DNA of 21,544 nt, from contig CAYOXI010000046.1 in NCBI GenBank assembly GCA_964407855.1, positions 1 through 21,544 of the forward strand, given 5' to 3'. Below the pieces are notes generated by a model. That model did no database searches, was not told where the DNA came from, and saw only the letters and a program-made list of their open reading frames with translations. This DNA comes from SHZI01 sp964407855 (lineage in GTDB: Bacteria > Pseudomonadota > Gammaproteobacteria > Steroidobacterales > GCA-2729495). How positions within the stretch are numbered: the first letter of the stretch is position 1; the number at the start of each line of letters is the position of its first letter. Shown one piece after another: positions 14,426 through 21,476 of the stretch. A program made the position numbers and the translations under genes.

Positions 14426-17218
14426 ATGAACACCACCGACACCCTGGTCAACAGCACCAGCCGGCGCGGCTTCCTGACGGGCGCTGGTGCGCTCGCCGCG
14501 ACCCTGACACTCCGCTACGCGCCGTCTGCCGCGGCCGAGTCCGCCGACCAGATACCCTATGGAGTCTGGGAAGACCTGATGCGCCGCAAGTGGACCTGGG
14601 ACAGCATCGCCCGCGGGACCCATGGCACCAACTGCACGGGGACCTGTGCCTTCAACATCTACGTCCGTAACGGCATCGTCTGGCGGGAGGAGCAGCAGGG
14701 TGAGTACGGCCGGTCGGAGGATGCGCCGGACTACGGGCCCCGCGGCTGCCAGAAGGGGCTGCGGCACGCCAAATACATGTATGGTCGCCAGCGCGTGCTC
14801 TATCCGATGAAGCGCGTCGGTGAGCGGGGGGCCGGTCGCTGGGAGCGCGTTACCTGGGATCAGGCCCTGGGCGAAATTGCCGATCGCTTCATTGATCACT
14901 CGGTCGAATCCGGGCCCCGCTCCATCAGTTTCGACCTGGGTACCCAGATGGTGCTCAAGCGGGCCTCATTTGCTGCGCTGGGGCGCTTCGCGACGATCAG
15001 TGGTATCGAGCTGCCCGAGGCTTTCGCCGGGGTCGGCGACCTGCCGACCGGGGTGCACATGACGGTCGGTGAGCCATTGCTCGGCGACACCATGGCGGCG
15101 GTCTACAAGTCCCGCTGCTGCCTGATGTGGTACTGCAATCCGGCGGTCACCCGCATTCCCGATGCGCACTTTTTCTGGGAGGCCCGCTACAACGGCACCG
15201 AAGTGATCGCGATCTCGCCGGAGTTCACGCCGAGCGCGATGCACGCCAACAAGTGGCTGAACCCGAAGCCCGGCACGGACATCGCGCTGGCCATGGGCAT
15301 GGTGCAGGTGCTGCTCGCCGAGAATCTGATCGACCGGGACTACATCCGCGAGCAGACGGATCTGCCGTTCCTGGTGCGCGCCGACAATGGCCGCTATCTG
15401 CGGGAAACCGACCTGGCGCCGGGGCCGGAGGCCCGGGACAACCTGTTCTACGTGTGGGATGCGCGCACGCAGCAGCCCGTTCCGGCCACGGGGACCGGCA
15501 ACCCGCCACCACCGCCCGGTTCGCCGCTGGCAGTAATTCCTGGCGGTACCCTGGCCCTTGGCGAGATCGAACCGGCCCTGGAGGGGGCCTGGACGCTGCG
15601 CACCCCCGCGGGGCGCGTGCGCGTCACCACGGTCTTCGAACTGGTCAAGAAGCGCGCTGCCGATTACACGCCGGAGAAGGCTGCGGCGATCTGCGGTGTG
15701 CACCCGGACAATATCCGTACCGTGGCGCGGAGCTTTGGCAAGGCCAGGCCGGCCATGATTTTCACCGGCTACCGGATGTGCAAATGGCTGCATGGCGACC
15801 TGCTGCAGCGGGCCTTCATGCTGCTTCTGTCCCTGACCGGCAACCTGGGCAAGGCGGGCGGTGGCTTCCAGCTGGAAAACCTGGGGGACACGAGCAGCCA
15901 GATCGCCTTCATGCTCGATGGCCTGCCCCCGACGCTACGCATTGCAACGCTGGCGCGCTGGGATTATGTGCACGCAGACGGCAAGGGGCTGAACGAGAAG
16001 ATCTACGGCAAGGTGGTGGCCGACAAGGTCGACCGGTACTTCCAGGAATCCACCCGCTCCGGTGCCTGGCCGGACTACGCCGCCACGCCGTGGAAGATGG
16101 CCTTCTTCGCCGGCAGCAACACGGCCAACTGGCGCTCGGGTGGTGGACGCTGGCGCACGGAGGTGCTCGAGAAACTCGATACCGTCGTCACGCTGACACC
16201 GGACATGGGCATCACCGCCATGTATTCGGACTATGTGCTGCCAATTGCCCATCACTACGAGCGCCAGGACTACATGCTCGAGGCCCGGACCCCCTATGTG
16301 CAGGTACTGGACGCGGCGGTGCCGCCGCTGGGCGAGTCCGTGGACGACTGGCGGGCACTGGAACGGCTGGCCAAGGCCATTGCAGAGCGGGCTGCGGAAC
16401 GGGCGGTTCCGCCCATCACCGACAGTTTTTTCGGTCAGCCGGTGCCCCGCGACTTCACCCGCTATCACGACCTGTACACCATGGGCGGGCAGATCCGGGA
16501 CACAAAGGATCTGATCCAGTTCCTCATCGACAAGGATCCGGGCGTGCCGAAGGTCTCTTTCGACGAGATGCGGGCCCGCGGATTGATGCGCAACGGGGAT
16601 ACGGACCGGGTGGTTTACGGGCGGGATGCGCCCTACGGATCAGTGATGATCCGGGCTGTGGAGGACAAGGAGCCCTATCCGACACTCACTGGCCGCCAGC
16701 AGTTCTACGTGGATCACGCGTGGTTCCTGGCCGAGGACGAGCAGTTGCCGGGGCACAGGGATCCTCTCCGGCTGGCGGGCTACCCGCTGCAGATGCTGAT
16801 GGGCCATCTGCGGCACGGCATCCACAGCATGTGGACTGACGATCCGCTGCTGCTCAGCCTGCGCCGGGGAGAGCCCGACATCTACGTCAGTCCGCAGGAT
16901 GCCGCGGCGAGGGGCGTGGCGGACGGCGACCTGATCCGGGTGTTCAACTCCCTGGGGTCCTTCGTGGCCATGGCCCACGTCACACCCAGCATGCAGCCGG
17001 GCATGGTGTACATGTACCACGGTTGGGATCCCATGCTGTTCCGGGGCGATCGGCAGAATTTCAGCGCCGTGGTCTCGAGCGCGGCCCTGATCAAGCCTAC
17101 CTCGCTGGCGAGTGGCTATGGACACATCACGTATCGACCGCTCGCCTTCGAGCCAAACTCGACATTCCAGGATTTCACCTGCAACTTCGCGCCTTATGTG
17201 GAGGCCAGGGCATCCTGA
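14426..17218 (+). CDS. Tat-exported molybdopterin oxidoreductase, type II DMSO-reductase family catalytic subunit
   Basis: The 930-residue periplasmic Mo-bis-MGD enzyme begins with a Tat signal (S12-R-R-G-F-L, then a hydrophobic stretch and an AAAES cleavage region near 38). The [4Fe-4S] ligands are H66-x3-C70-x3-C74-x33-C108, the His-first pattern seen in NarG and the ethylbenzene, dimethylsulfide and selenate enzymes. D221 (LLGDTMAAVYK) is the likely Mo ligand by position. IPDAHFFWEARYNGTEVIAISPE and the C-terminal cofactor domain (MGHLRHGIHSMW, IYVSPQDAAARGV, GDLIRVFN, MYHGWDPMLF) complete the fold. A proline-rich insertion (NPPPPPGSP, about 363-371) is unusual. No beta (four-cluster ferredoxin), gamma (cytochrome b) or chaperone gene lies beside it. 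The reaction is unknown; hydroxylation or oxidation of an organic substrate is an inference from the neighbours. A GAGG lies shortly before the ATG. Confidence 0.93.
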   Translation: MNTTDTLVNSTSRRGFLTGAGALAATLTLRYAPSAAAESADQIPYGVWEDLMRRKWTWDSIARGTHGTNCTGTCAFNIYVRNGIVWREEQQGEYGRSEDAPDYGPRGCQKGLRHAKYMYGRQRVLYPMKRVGERGAGRWERVTWDQALGEIADRFIDHSVESGPRSISFDLGTQMVLKRASFAALGRFATISGIELPEAFAGVGDLPTGVHMTVGEPLLGDTMAAVYKSRCCLMWYCNPAVTRIPDAHFFWEARYNGTEVIAISPEFTPSAMHANKWLNPKPGTDIALAMGMVQVLLAENLIDRDYIREQTDLPFLVRADNGRYLRETDLAPGPEARDNLFYVWDARTQQPVPATGTGNPPPPPGSPLAVIPGGTLALGEIEPALEGAWTLRTPAGRVRVTTVFELVKKRAADYTPEKAAAICGVHPDNIRTVARSFGKARPAMIFTGYRMCKWLHGDLLQRAFMLLLSLTGNLGKAGGGFQLENLGDTSSQIAFMLDGLPPTLRIATLARWDYVHADGKGLNEKIYGKVVADKVDRYFQESTRSGAWPDYAATPWKMAFFAGSNTANWRSGGGRWRTEVLEKLDTVVTLTPDMGITAMYSDYVLPIAHHYERQDYMLEARTPYVQVLDAAVPPLGESVDDWRALERLAKAIAERAAERAVPPITDSFFGQPVPRDFTRYHDLYTMGGQIRDTKDLIQFLIDKDPGVPKVSFDEMRARGLMRNGDTDRVVYGRDAPYGSVMIRAVEDKEPYPTLTGRQQFYVDHAWFLAEDEQLPGHRDPLRLAGYPLQMLMGHLRHGIHSMWTDDPLLLSLRRGEPDIYVSPQDAAARGVADGDLIRVFNSLGSFVAMAHVTPSMQPGMVYMYHGWDPMLFRGDRQNFSAVVSSAALIKPTSLASGYGHITYRPLAFEPNSTFQDFTCNFAPYVEARAS

Positions 17219-17239
17219 CCGCGTGGGCAGGCCCGGTAC

Positions 17240-18661
17240 CTAGCCGGAGGCAACCCAGCCATACTGGGTGAGGCTTGGTTCAGGGCCCTCGGCCAGATAG
17301 GCGGTCTTCATGTCGCTGAGGGCGTCGACCGGAATGGTGCGCCTGGCCTGGTCTACATCGATGTCAAACAGGCGCGCACTGTTCAGGCCAAAGATCAGCG
17401 CCCGATCCTGGTCCGAGATCGGCCGGTAGCCGAACTGTTCCTGCAGAGCATCCGGAATCTGGAAGCGTCGGAAGGCCTCGATCTGCCACTGGGGTGAACC
17501 CCACCAGATGGAATCCGTGCCCCAGATGACGTGATCGGCGCCCACCGCGGCGATGCACTGGCCCAGCAGGTGGGCACAGGCTTCCGGATGGGTCACTACG
17601 CAGTGGCCGAACACCGCACCCAGTTCCAGGTAGACGTTCTTCAGCCCCGCGGCCCTGATGTCCCTGCAGAGTTCCGTCGTCCAGGGGATATCGCCGTCGG
17701 GGCCGATGCCGCTTTCGCCGGCAGGCAACATCGTGAGCATGTGCTGCATGCCAGAGTGAAAAATGATCCAGTTGATCTCCGGCCAGTCCCGCGCCGCCTT
17801 GACGATGTCGTCGGGCCGGAAGAAATCCTTGCCCGGCCCGGGCAACGGCAGCCCCTTGTGGGTACACAGATTGCGGACGCCCAGCCTGAGCGTCTGTTCA
17901 TAGAACGGATAGGCCACCTTTTCATCGTCGTGCCGCCACGGTCCCGCCGGATCGCCGGCGTAGAACTTCCAGGCATCGATCTTCAGTTCGCGGATTTGCC
18001 GCTCGGCGTCGGCCAGCCAGTCGGGCGTCGACGGAGTCGCCAGACCGTGGCTCAGCATGCGCCGCGTACCCGCCGCTTCATTGATGAGATTGCGCGTCTT
18101 CACCATCTCGTCCGAGGGCAGCACATAGGCGCTGGGCGGCCCGATCGTGGCGCCGCTGATGCAGGCCATCGCGGTATCGCTGTCGAAGAAGACTTCCTTG
18201 AGATAGTTGGCCCGGTGCAGGCTGTCCCTGGCGGGGGACACCTCGCTGAGGGCCGGGTTGAGGCCCTTGCGGGCAGTCATGGTGCGGAAGCCCAGCGGCC
18301 CTGGCATGGAATCCCGGACGTGGTGGGTCTGGAGGTCGATGATGAATTCCTTCCTGGGCCAGAGCTCCCGGCCGGCATCCGGCTCCGCCGCCTCTGCCTC
18401 ATGGACCAGGAAGGCCGGGCCGAACACCTCGTTCATGGCCATGAAGGACACGGCCATGCCACCGCTGGTGCGCAGAAAGTTGCGCCGGGACAGCCCGAGC
18501 CTGCTGCTGTAGTGGTCTGCCAGTTCGAAGATCCGCTGCTCCACCCGCTGCTGGTCGGGGGTCTGGGGCATGGGCTGGAATTCCTCGTTGGACACGATCT
18601 GCGTCGGCACCGGGGTTCCCCGGCCGGTCTGCCGGTCCTTGTCGCTTTTGCGGATCCACAT
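17240..18661 (-). CDS. Tat-exported amidohydrolase-2 family protein
   Basis: The 473-residue PF04909-type TIM-barrel protein has a Tat motif well inside the chain, S58-R-R-N-F-L, followed by a hydrophobic segment and ...HEAEAAEPD. The ~57-residue N-region is unusually long. The barrel starts FIIDLQTHHV (109-115), where the first His of the usual HxH is Gln111. H302 (IIFHSGMQHM) and D383 (VIWGTDSIWWGSP) match later metal-site positions. The start at 18661 is chosen because GGAGG sits 8 nt before it. The ORF extends upstream to 19180, but that part lies antisense to the nitrilase gene. The gene converges on the molybdoenzyme gene 21 bp away and diverges from the nitrilase gene. Shared Tat export suggests that it acts in the periplasm with the molybdoenzyme. 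The substrate is unknown. Confidence 0.87.
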   Translation of the reverse strand: MWIRKSDKDRQTGRGTPVPTQIVSNEEFQPMPQTPDQQRVEQRIFELADHYSSRLGLSRRNFLRTSGGMAVSFMAMNEVFGPAFLVHEAEAAEPDAGRELWPRKEFIIDLQTHHVRDSMPGPLGFRTMTARKGLNPALSEVSPARDSLHRANYLKEVFFDSDTAMACISGATIGPPSAYVLPSDEMVKTRNLINEAAGTRRMLSHGLATPSTPDWLADAERQIRELKIDAWKFYAGDPAGPWRHDDEKVAYPFYEQTLRLGVRNLCTHKGLPLPGPGKDFFRPDDIVKAARDWPEINWIIFHSGMQHMLTMLPAGESGIGPDGDIPWTTELCRDIRAAGLKNVYLELGAVFGHCVVTHPEACAHLLGQCIAAVGADHVIWGTDSIWWGSPQWQIEAFRRFQIPDALQEQFGYRPISDQDRALIFGLNSARLFDIDVDQARRTIPVDALSDMKTAYLAEGPEPSLTQYGWVASG

Positions 18662-18669
18662 GGGTCTGG

Positions 18670-18674
18670 CCTCC
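18670..18674 (-). promoter_or_regulatory. Shine-Dalgarno deciding the start of the Tat amidohydrolase
   Basis: GGAGG on the minus strand lies 8 nt before the ATG at 18661. It falls inside the reading frame of the next upstream ATG (18682), which has no comparable site. Confidence 0.65.
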
Positions 18675-18686
18675 AGGCTCATTCGG

Positions 18687-18708
18687 CAGGGTGAGAGCAG
18701 GGTGAGAG
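18687..18708. repeat. Perfect tandem 11-bp direct repeat in a divergent promoter region
   Basis: CAGGGTGAGAG occurs at 18687-18697 and again, with no gap, at 18698-18708. It lies in the 126-bp region between the divergent Tat-amidohydrolase and nitrilase genes, 25 bp before a TATAGT box. A period close to one helical turn puts both copies on the same DNA face, as expected for a tandem activator or repressor site. A chance duplication is the alternative. Confidence 0.55.
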
Positions 18709-18732
18709 TAGCGCACTCCGCACTGCCTGACC

Positions 18733-18738
18733 TATAGT
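18733..18738 (+). promoter_or_regulatory. Candidate -10 box for the nitrilase-family gene
   Basis: TATAGT (5/6 of TATAAT) predicts a transcript start near 18745 and a leader of about 43 nt to the ATG at 18788. No recognisable -35 lies 16-18 bp upstream. This would fit a promoter needing an activator, perhaps through the adjacent tandem repeat (18687-18708). Confidence 0.4.
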
Positions 18739-18787
18739 CCGGCCCGTCGCTTAGGGCAGCCGCCTGCTGCCGGAAAGGGGAGAGCGC

Positions 18788-19945
18788 ATGCGCCTGCAAT
18801 ACACCGCCGTCGGCATCCAGAACGTCTCCCGGATGGCTGTGACCCGGGACGACTACATGAAGGACCTGGAGAATCTGGCGCTCAGCATGCGCTACGCGGT
18901 TTGGAACTGCAGCCTGGACCTGCCGGTGAAGCTGATCGCCGTCTCGGAGGGGGGCATCGGCGGCTGGTGCCTGGCCGGCGGCGAGGATCATCTGCGCATC
19001 TACCGGGACGTGGTGCCGGAGATCCCCGGGCCGGAGACCCGGTTTCTCGGTGACCTGGCGAAAGAACTGGATGTCTACATCATCGCGCAGATGGTGGCGA
19101 AGGATCCGGAGTTGATGGAAGACCGGGTCTTCAATATTGCCTTCATCATCGATCCCCGGGGCGAGGTGATTCACAAGCACTACAAGACGGCCTTCTATCC
19201 CCGGGAGCCTAACGTCGCCCCAACTGATATCTGGGATGTGTACCTCCGGAAATACGGCGATGACCCGGTGCGCTTGTGCGAAGCGCTATTCCCGGTGGCC
19301 CGCACTGAAATCGGCAATATCGGCACGCTGATCTGCGCCGAGGGCAGTTACCCCGAGGCCGCCCGGGGACTGGCCCTGAATGGCGCCGAGATCATCTGGC
19401 GTACCCAGTACCCGGAGCCCTGGATGGGCAATGGCGTGGCCGAAATCCAGAACCGGGCCCACGCCGTCTTCAACACCTGCTACGTCCTGTCACCGAACAT
19501 CGGCGCCATCTATTTCCCCGGTGGCGTCCATCAGATGAGCTGCGGCAAGAGCCAGATCATCGACTACCGGGGCAACATCGTGTCCGAGTACCTGGGTGGC
19601 GGGGAGACTCTGGTCAGCGCCGTGGTCGACATTGATGGTCTGCGGGATTTCCGCGTACGTGCCCAGTGGCAGAACCTGGTCAAGGACCTGCGGGTCGAGC
19701 AGTACCAGACGATCTACGATGCTGCCATGGCCCGGGGTGGCATCTACCCGCGGAATCTCTGCCTGCATGAGCCTCCGCTTGCCGAGGCGGACCAGCTGGA
19801 GCTGGTCCGCCACCAGATCAACAGGATGGTGGAGTGGGGGGTGTACACGCCGCCATCCGACTGGTCGCCCTACGAGATCCGGCCGGAAATCCGGGAGCGT
19901 CTGGTCCGGGCTGCAGCGAACAGCCAGACGGCCGGAAAGCCGTAA
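18788..19945 (+). CDS. Nitrilase-superfamily carbon-nitrogen hydrolase
   Basis: Cleaves a C-N bond (amide, carbamoyl or nitrile) through a Glu-Lys-Cys triad. The 385-residue protein shows all three at family spacing: E54 (LIAVSEGGIGG), K133 (IHKHYKTAFYPRE) and C183 (GTLICAEGSYPEAARGLALNGAEII). It has no signal peptide, so cytoplasmic. At 385 residues it is longer than most ~270-300 residue members. The extension is mainly the C-terminal ~70 residues, as in the longer aliphatic-amidase-like and formamidase-like branches. A good AGGGGAG site precedes the ATG. It is divergent from the Tat amidohydrolase with a shared 126-bp control region, so the two are probably co-regulated. The exact substrate and the choice between nitrilase and amidase cannot be decided from sequence. 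Confidence 0.9.
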   Translation: MRLQYTAVGIQNVSRMAVTRDDYMKDLENLALSMRYAVWNCSLDLPVKLIAVSEGGIGGWCLAGGEDHLRIYRDVVPEIPGPETRFLGDLAKELDVYIIAQMVAKDPELMEDRVFNIAFIIDPRGEVIHKHYKTAFYPREPNVAPTDIWDVYLRKYGDDPVRLCEALFPVARTEIGNIGTLICAEGSYPEAARGLALNGAEIIWRTQYPEPWMGNGVAEIQNRAHAVFNTCYVLSPNIGAIYFPGGVHQMSCGKSQIIDYRGNIVSEYLGGGETLVSAVVDIDGLRDFRVRAQWQNLVKDLRVEQYQTIYDAAMARGGIYPRNLCLHEPPLAEADQLELVRHQINRMVEWGVYTPPSDWSPYEIRPEIRERLVRAAANSQTAGKP

Positions 19946-19961
19946 CTCCGGCGCCTGGTCA

Positions 19962-20441
19962 TCAGCCGACGGTCACCCGGACCATCACATCACCGGTGGC
20001 GATGCTGTCCACCACCTCCAGGCCGCTTGTGACCCGGCCAAAGACCGTATGCCGGCCATCCAGGTGGGGCTGGGGACCATGGGTGATGAAGAACTGGCTG
20101 CCATTCGTGTCCGGACCCGCATTGGCCATCGAAATCACGCCCCGTTCGTGGCGCAGGGGATTGCCGTCCAGTTCATCGGCAAAGCGATAGCCCGGTCCGC
20201 CGCGCCCTGTGCCGGTGGGATCACCGCCCTGGATCATGAAATTGCTGATCACGCGATGAAACGCGACCCCGTCATAGAACCCATCCTGGGCCAGGAAGAC
20301 GAAATTGTTGACCGTGAGCGGGGCGTGCTCCGGATAGAGTTCGAGTTCGATCTTGCCCCTGGCCGTATCGATGGTGACCTGGTAGATGCGGTCGGTGTCG
20401 ACCTGCATCGGAGGTGGACCCGGATATTGCTTGGCCGACAT
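19962..20441 (-). CDS. Cyclophilin-type peptidyl-prolyl cis-trans isomerase
   Basis: Catalyses proline isomerisation during protein folding. The 159-residue single-domain protein has no signal peptide, so it is a cytoplasmic PpiB-like form. Active-site motifs are FHRVI (61-65, catalytic R63), MIQGGDP (69-75), MANAGPDTNGSQFFIT (105-120) and HLDGRHTVFGRV (126-137). The residue at the position of human cyclophilin A Trp121 is H126, so weak cyclosporin binding is expected from family knowledge. A GGGAG lies about 7 nt before the ATG. It is convergent with the nitrilase gene (16-bp gap) and downstream of two small minus-strand genes. Confidence 0.95.
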   Translation of the reverse strand: MSAKQYPGPPPMQVDTDRIYQVTIDTARGKIELELYPEHAPLTVNNFVFLAQDGFYDGVAFHRVISNFMIQGGDPTGTGRGGPGYRFADELDGNPLRHERGVISMANAGPDTNGSQFFITHGPQPHLDGRHTVFGRVTSGLEVVDSIATGDVMVRVTVG

Positions 20442-20473
20442 GCTGCGTCTCCCGCCTCTGGTTTCCAGCGGGC

Positions 20474-20482
20474 CTTATAGCA
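20474..20482 (-). promoter_or_regulatory. Candidate extended -10 promoter for the cyclophilin gene
   Basis: On the minus strand, TGC-TATAAG combines an extended -10 (TGn) with a 5/6 -10 hexamer. The predicted transcript start is about 25 nt before the ATG at 20441. The hexamer 17 bp upstream is a poor -35, which an extended -10 tolerates. Confidence 0.45.
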
Positions 20483-20514
20483 ATTAAGAGCGGATCATTG
20501 CACCCGCAATGTGG

Positions 20515-20982
20515 TCATTGCCTGCGGCGGTCGGGTCGCCGGTTGCGACGATTTCCGCCGGGGATGGCAGGCTGGAAGCCGCCGTAGGTTCCCCAGCCGC
20601 TGCGCCGCTCATCCGCAGAGCGTCGGTCAGCGTGGTGCAGATAGGTGCATTTGCAGCGGGCCTGGTCGCAGCGGGCGAGTGGCAGAGGTGGCGCATCTGA
20701 AGACAGGAAGCGACGACCGCCCAGCTCCTGAACCGCGGGACAGGCCTGATGTCCAGGCCGGATCGAAGTCGCCCGGAAGTTTGCCGGGAGCTTCTTGCGG
20801 GCGGGTAGCGGTGCGGAACCCGGCCCAAAGCGGCGGGTTTCCCGTGACGCGTCGCGCGCCGCTGGCGCGCGTTGCTCTGCGGCTTCAGCAGCCGGGGCAG
20901 CGCGTTGCAGGAGATAGCGGCCCGCCACCGGCAGTGCCAGTCCGACCAGAGCCCCCGCGAGGGCCCAGAGATAGACGTTCAT
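20515..20982 (-). CDS. Conserved membrane-anchored protein of unknown function with four Cys
   Basis: The product has 155 residues from ATG 20982. An N-terminal membrane anchor (about 3-24, VYLWALAGALVGLALPVAG) is followed by an Ala/Glu/Arg-rich linker. A conserved-looking module then reads FRATSIRPGHQACPAV, GRRFLSSDAPPLPL and RCDQARCKCTYLHHADRR. I recognise this type of module (xRATSIRPGxxAC ... LPLxxCxxxxCxCxYxHHxDRR) from unnamed proteobacterial proteins, but no function. C81, C105, C110 and C112 with H116-H117 could bind a metal or form disulfides. The tail is strongly basic (NRRNRRPDRRRQ). The frame is open further upstream (to 21063), but those 27 residues are unlike the module and ATG 20982 places the anchor at the N-terminus. 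Confidence 0.75.
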   Translation of the reverse strand: MNVYLWALAGALVGLALPVAGRYLLQRAAPAAEAAEQRAPAARDASRETRRFGPGSAPLPARKKLPANFRATSIRPGHQACPAVQELGGRRFLSSDAPPLPLARCDQARCKCTYLHHADRRSADERRSGWGTYGGFQPAIPGGNRRNRRPDRRRQ

Positions 20983-21106
20983 ACCCGGGCCCCCCACGGC
21001 CAGCATCGCGTCAAGGCCGCCAACTTGCCCGAAACGGGGCTGGTGTGGGTTGCTGGTCGTCACATCCCGGTAGCATTGGCCTTGGTTGACCGTTGCCCCT
21101 GGGATG

Positions 21107-21328
21107 CTAGGCGTCGTCCAGCGGCGTCACGGCCCAGAGGACGAGGTACACGAGCAGGCCGGGGAAGGCCGCACTGATGACCGAGATCACGATATAGAGC
21201 AGGCGCACGACGGTCGGGTCCCAGTCCAGCCATTCGGCCATGCCGCCGCAGACGCCCGCGATCATCCGATCGTTCCGGGAGCGCCTCAGGCGGGCCCTCT
21301 GACCCTTTATTGGAACTTGGTCGGCCAT
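21107..21328 (-). CDS. Small PspC-domain membrane protein
   Basis: The 73-residue protein is little more than one PspC domain: RSRNDRMIAGVCGGMAEWLDWDPTVVRLLYIV, then a hydrophobic segment (about 42-66) and a short acidic end. PspC proteins sit in the inner membrane and in enterobacteria take part in the phage-shock envelope-stress response. No pspA/B partner is visible here, so that role is not implied. GGAGG lies 8 nt before the ATG and fixes the start. It is divergent from the EF-G gene. The 124 bp between its stop and the next minus-strand gene show no recognised feature. Confidence 0.9.
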   Translation of the reverse strand: MADQVPIKGQRARLRRSRNDRMIAGVCGGMAEWLDWDPTVVRLLYIVISVISAAFPGLLVYLVLWAVTPLDDA

Positions 21329-21371
21329 GTCGTTTTCCTCCGGGGGTTAGCAGCAGGGACAGAACCGGGCA

Positions 21372-21377
21372 TATAAT
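21372..21377 (+). promoter_or_regulatory. Candidate -10 box for the EF-G gene
   Basis: A perfect TATAAT lies about 100 bp before the EF-G ATG. The best upstream match to a -35 is TTAGCA (21347-21352, 4/6) with a long 19-bp spacer. The predicted leader would be about 93 nt. Confidence 0.5.
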
Positions 21378-21476
21378 GGGCGTTTAACCTGATCGGGCGC
21401 CTCGGTACCGCTGTTCCGGACCACCTTGCCGGGCGCCAATCTCAGCACAATTTTTCACCCCACAAAAGACGTAATC

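Noticed and set aside
15127..16839. 570-residue plus-strand frame inside the molybdoenzyme gene
   Set aside because: It is an alternative frame of a gene with intact cofactor motifs in the main frame, and no domain is visible in it.
18662..19180. N-terminal extension of the Tat amidohydrolase to 646 residues
   Set aside because: The extension runs antisense to the nitrilase gene. A GGAGG-ATG start at 18661 and the Tat motif downstream give a sensible protein.
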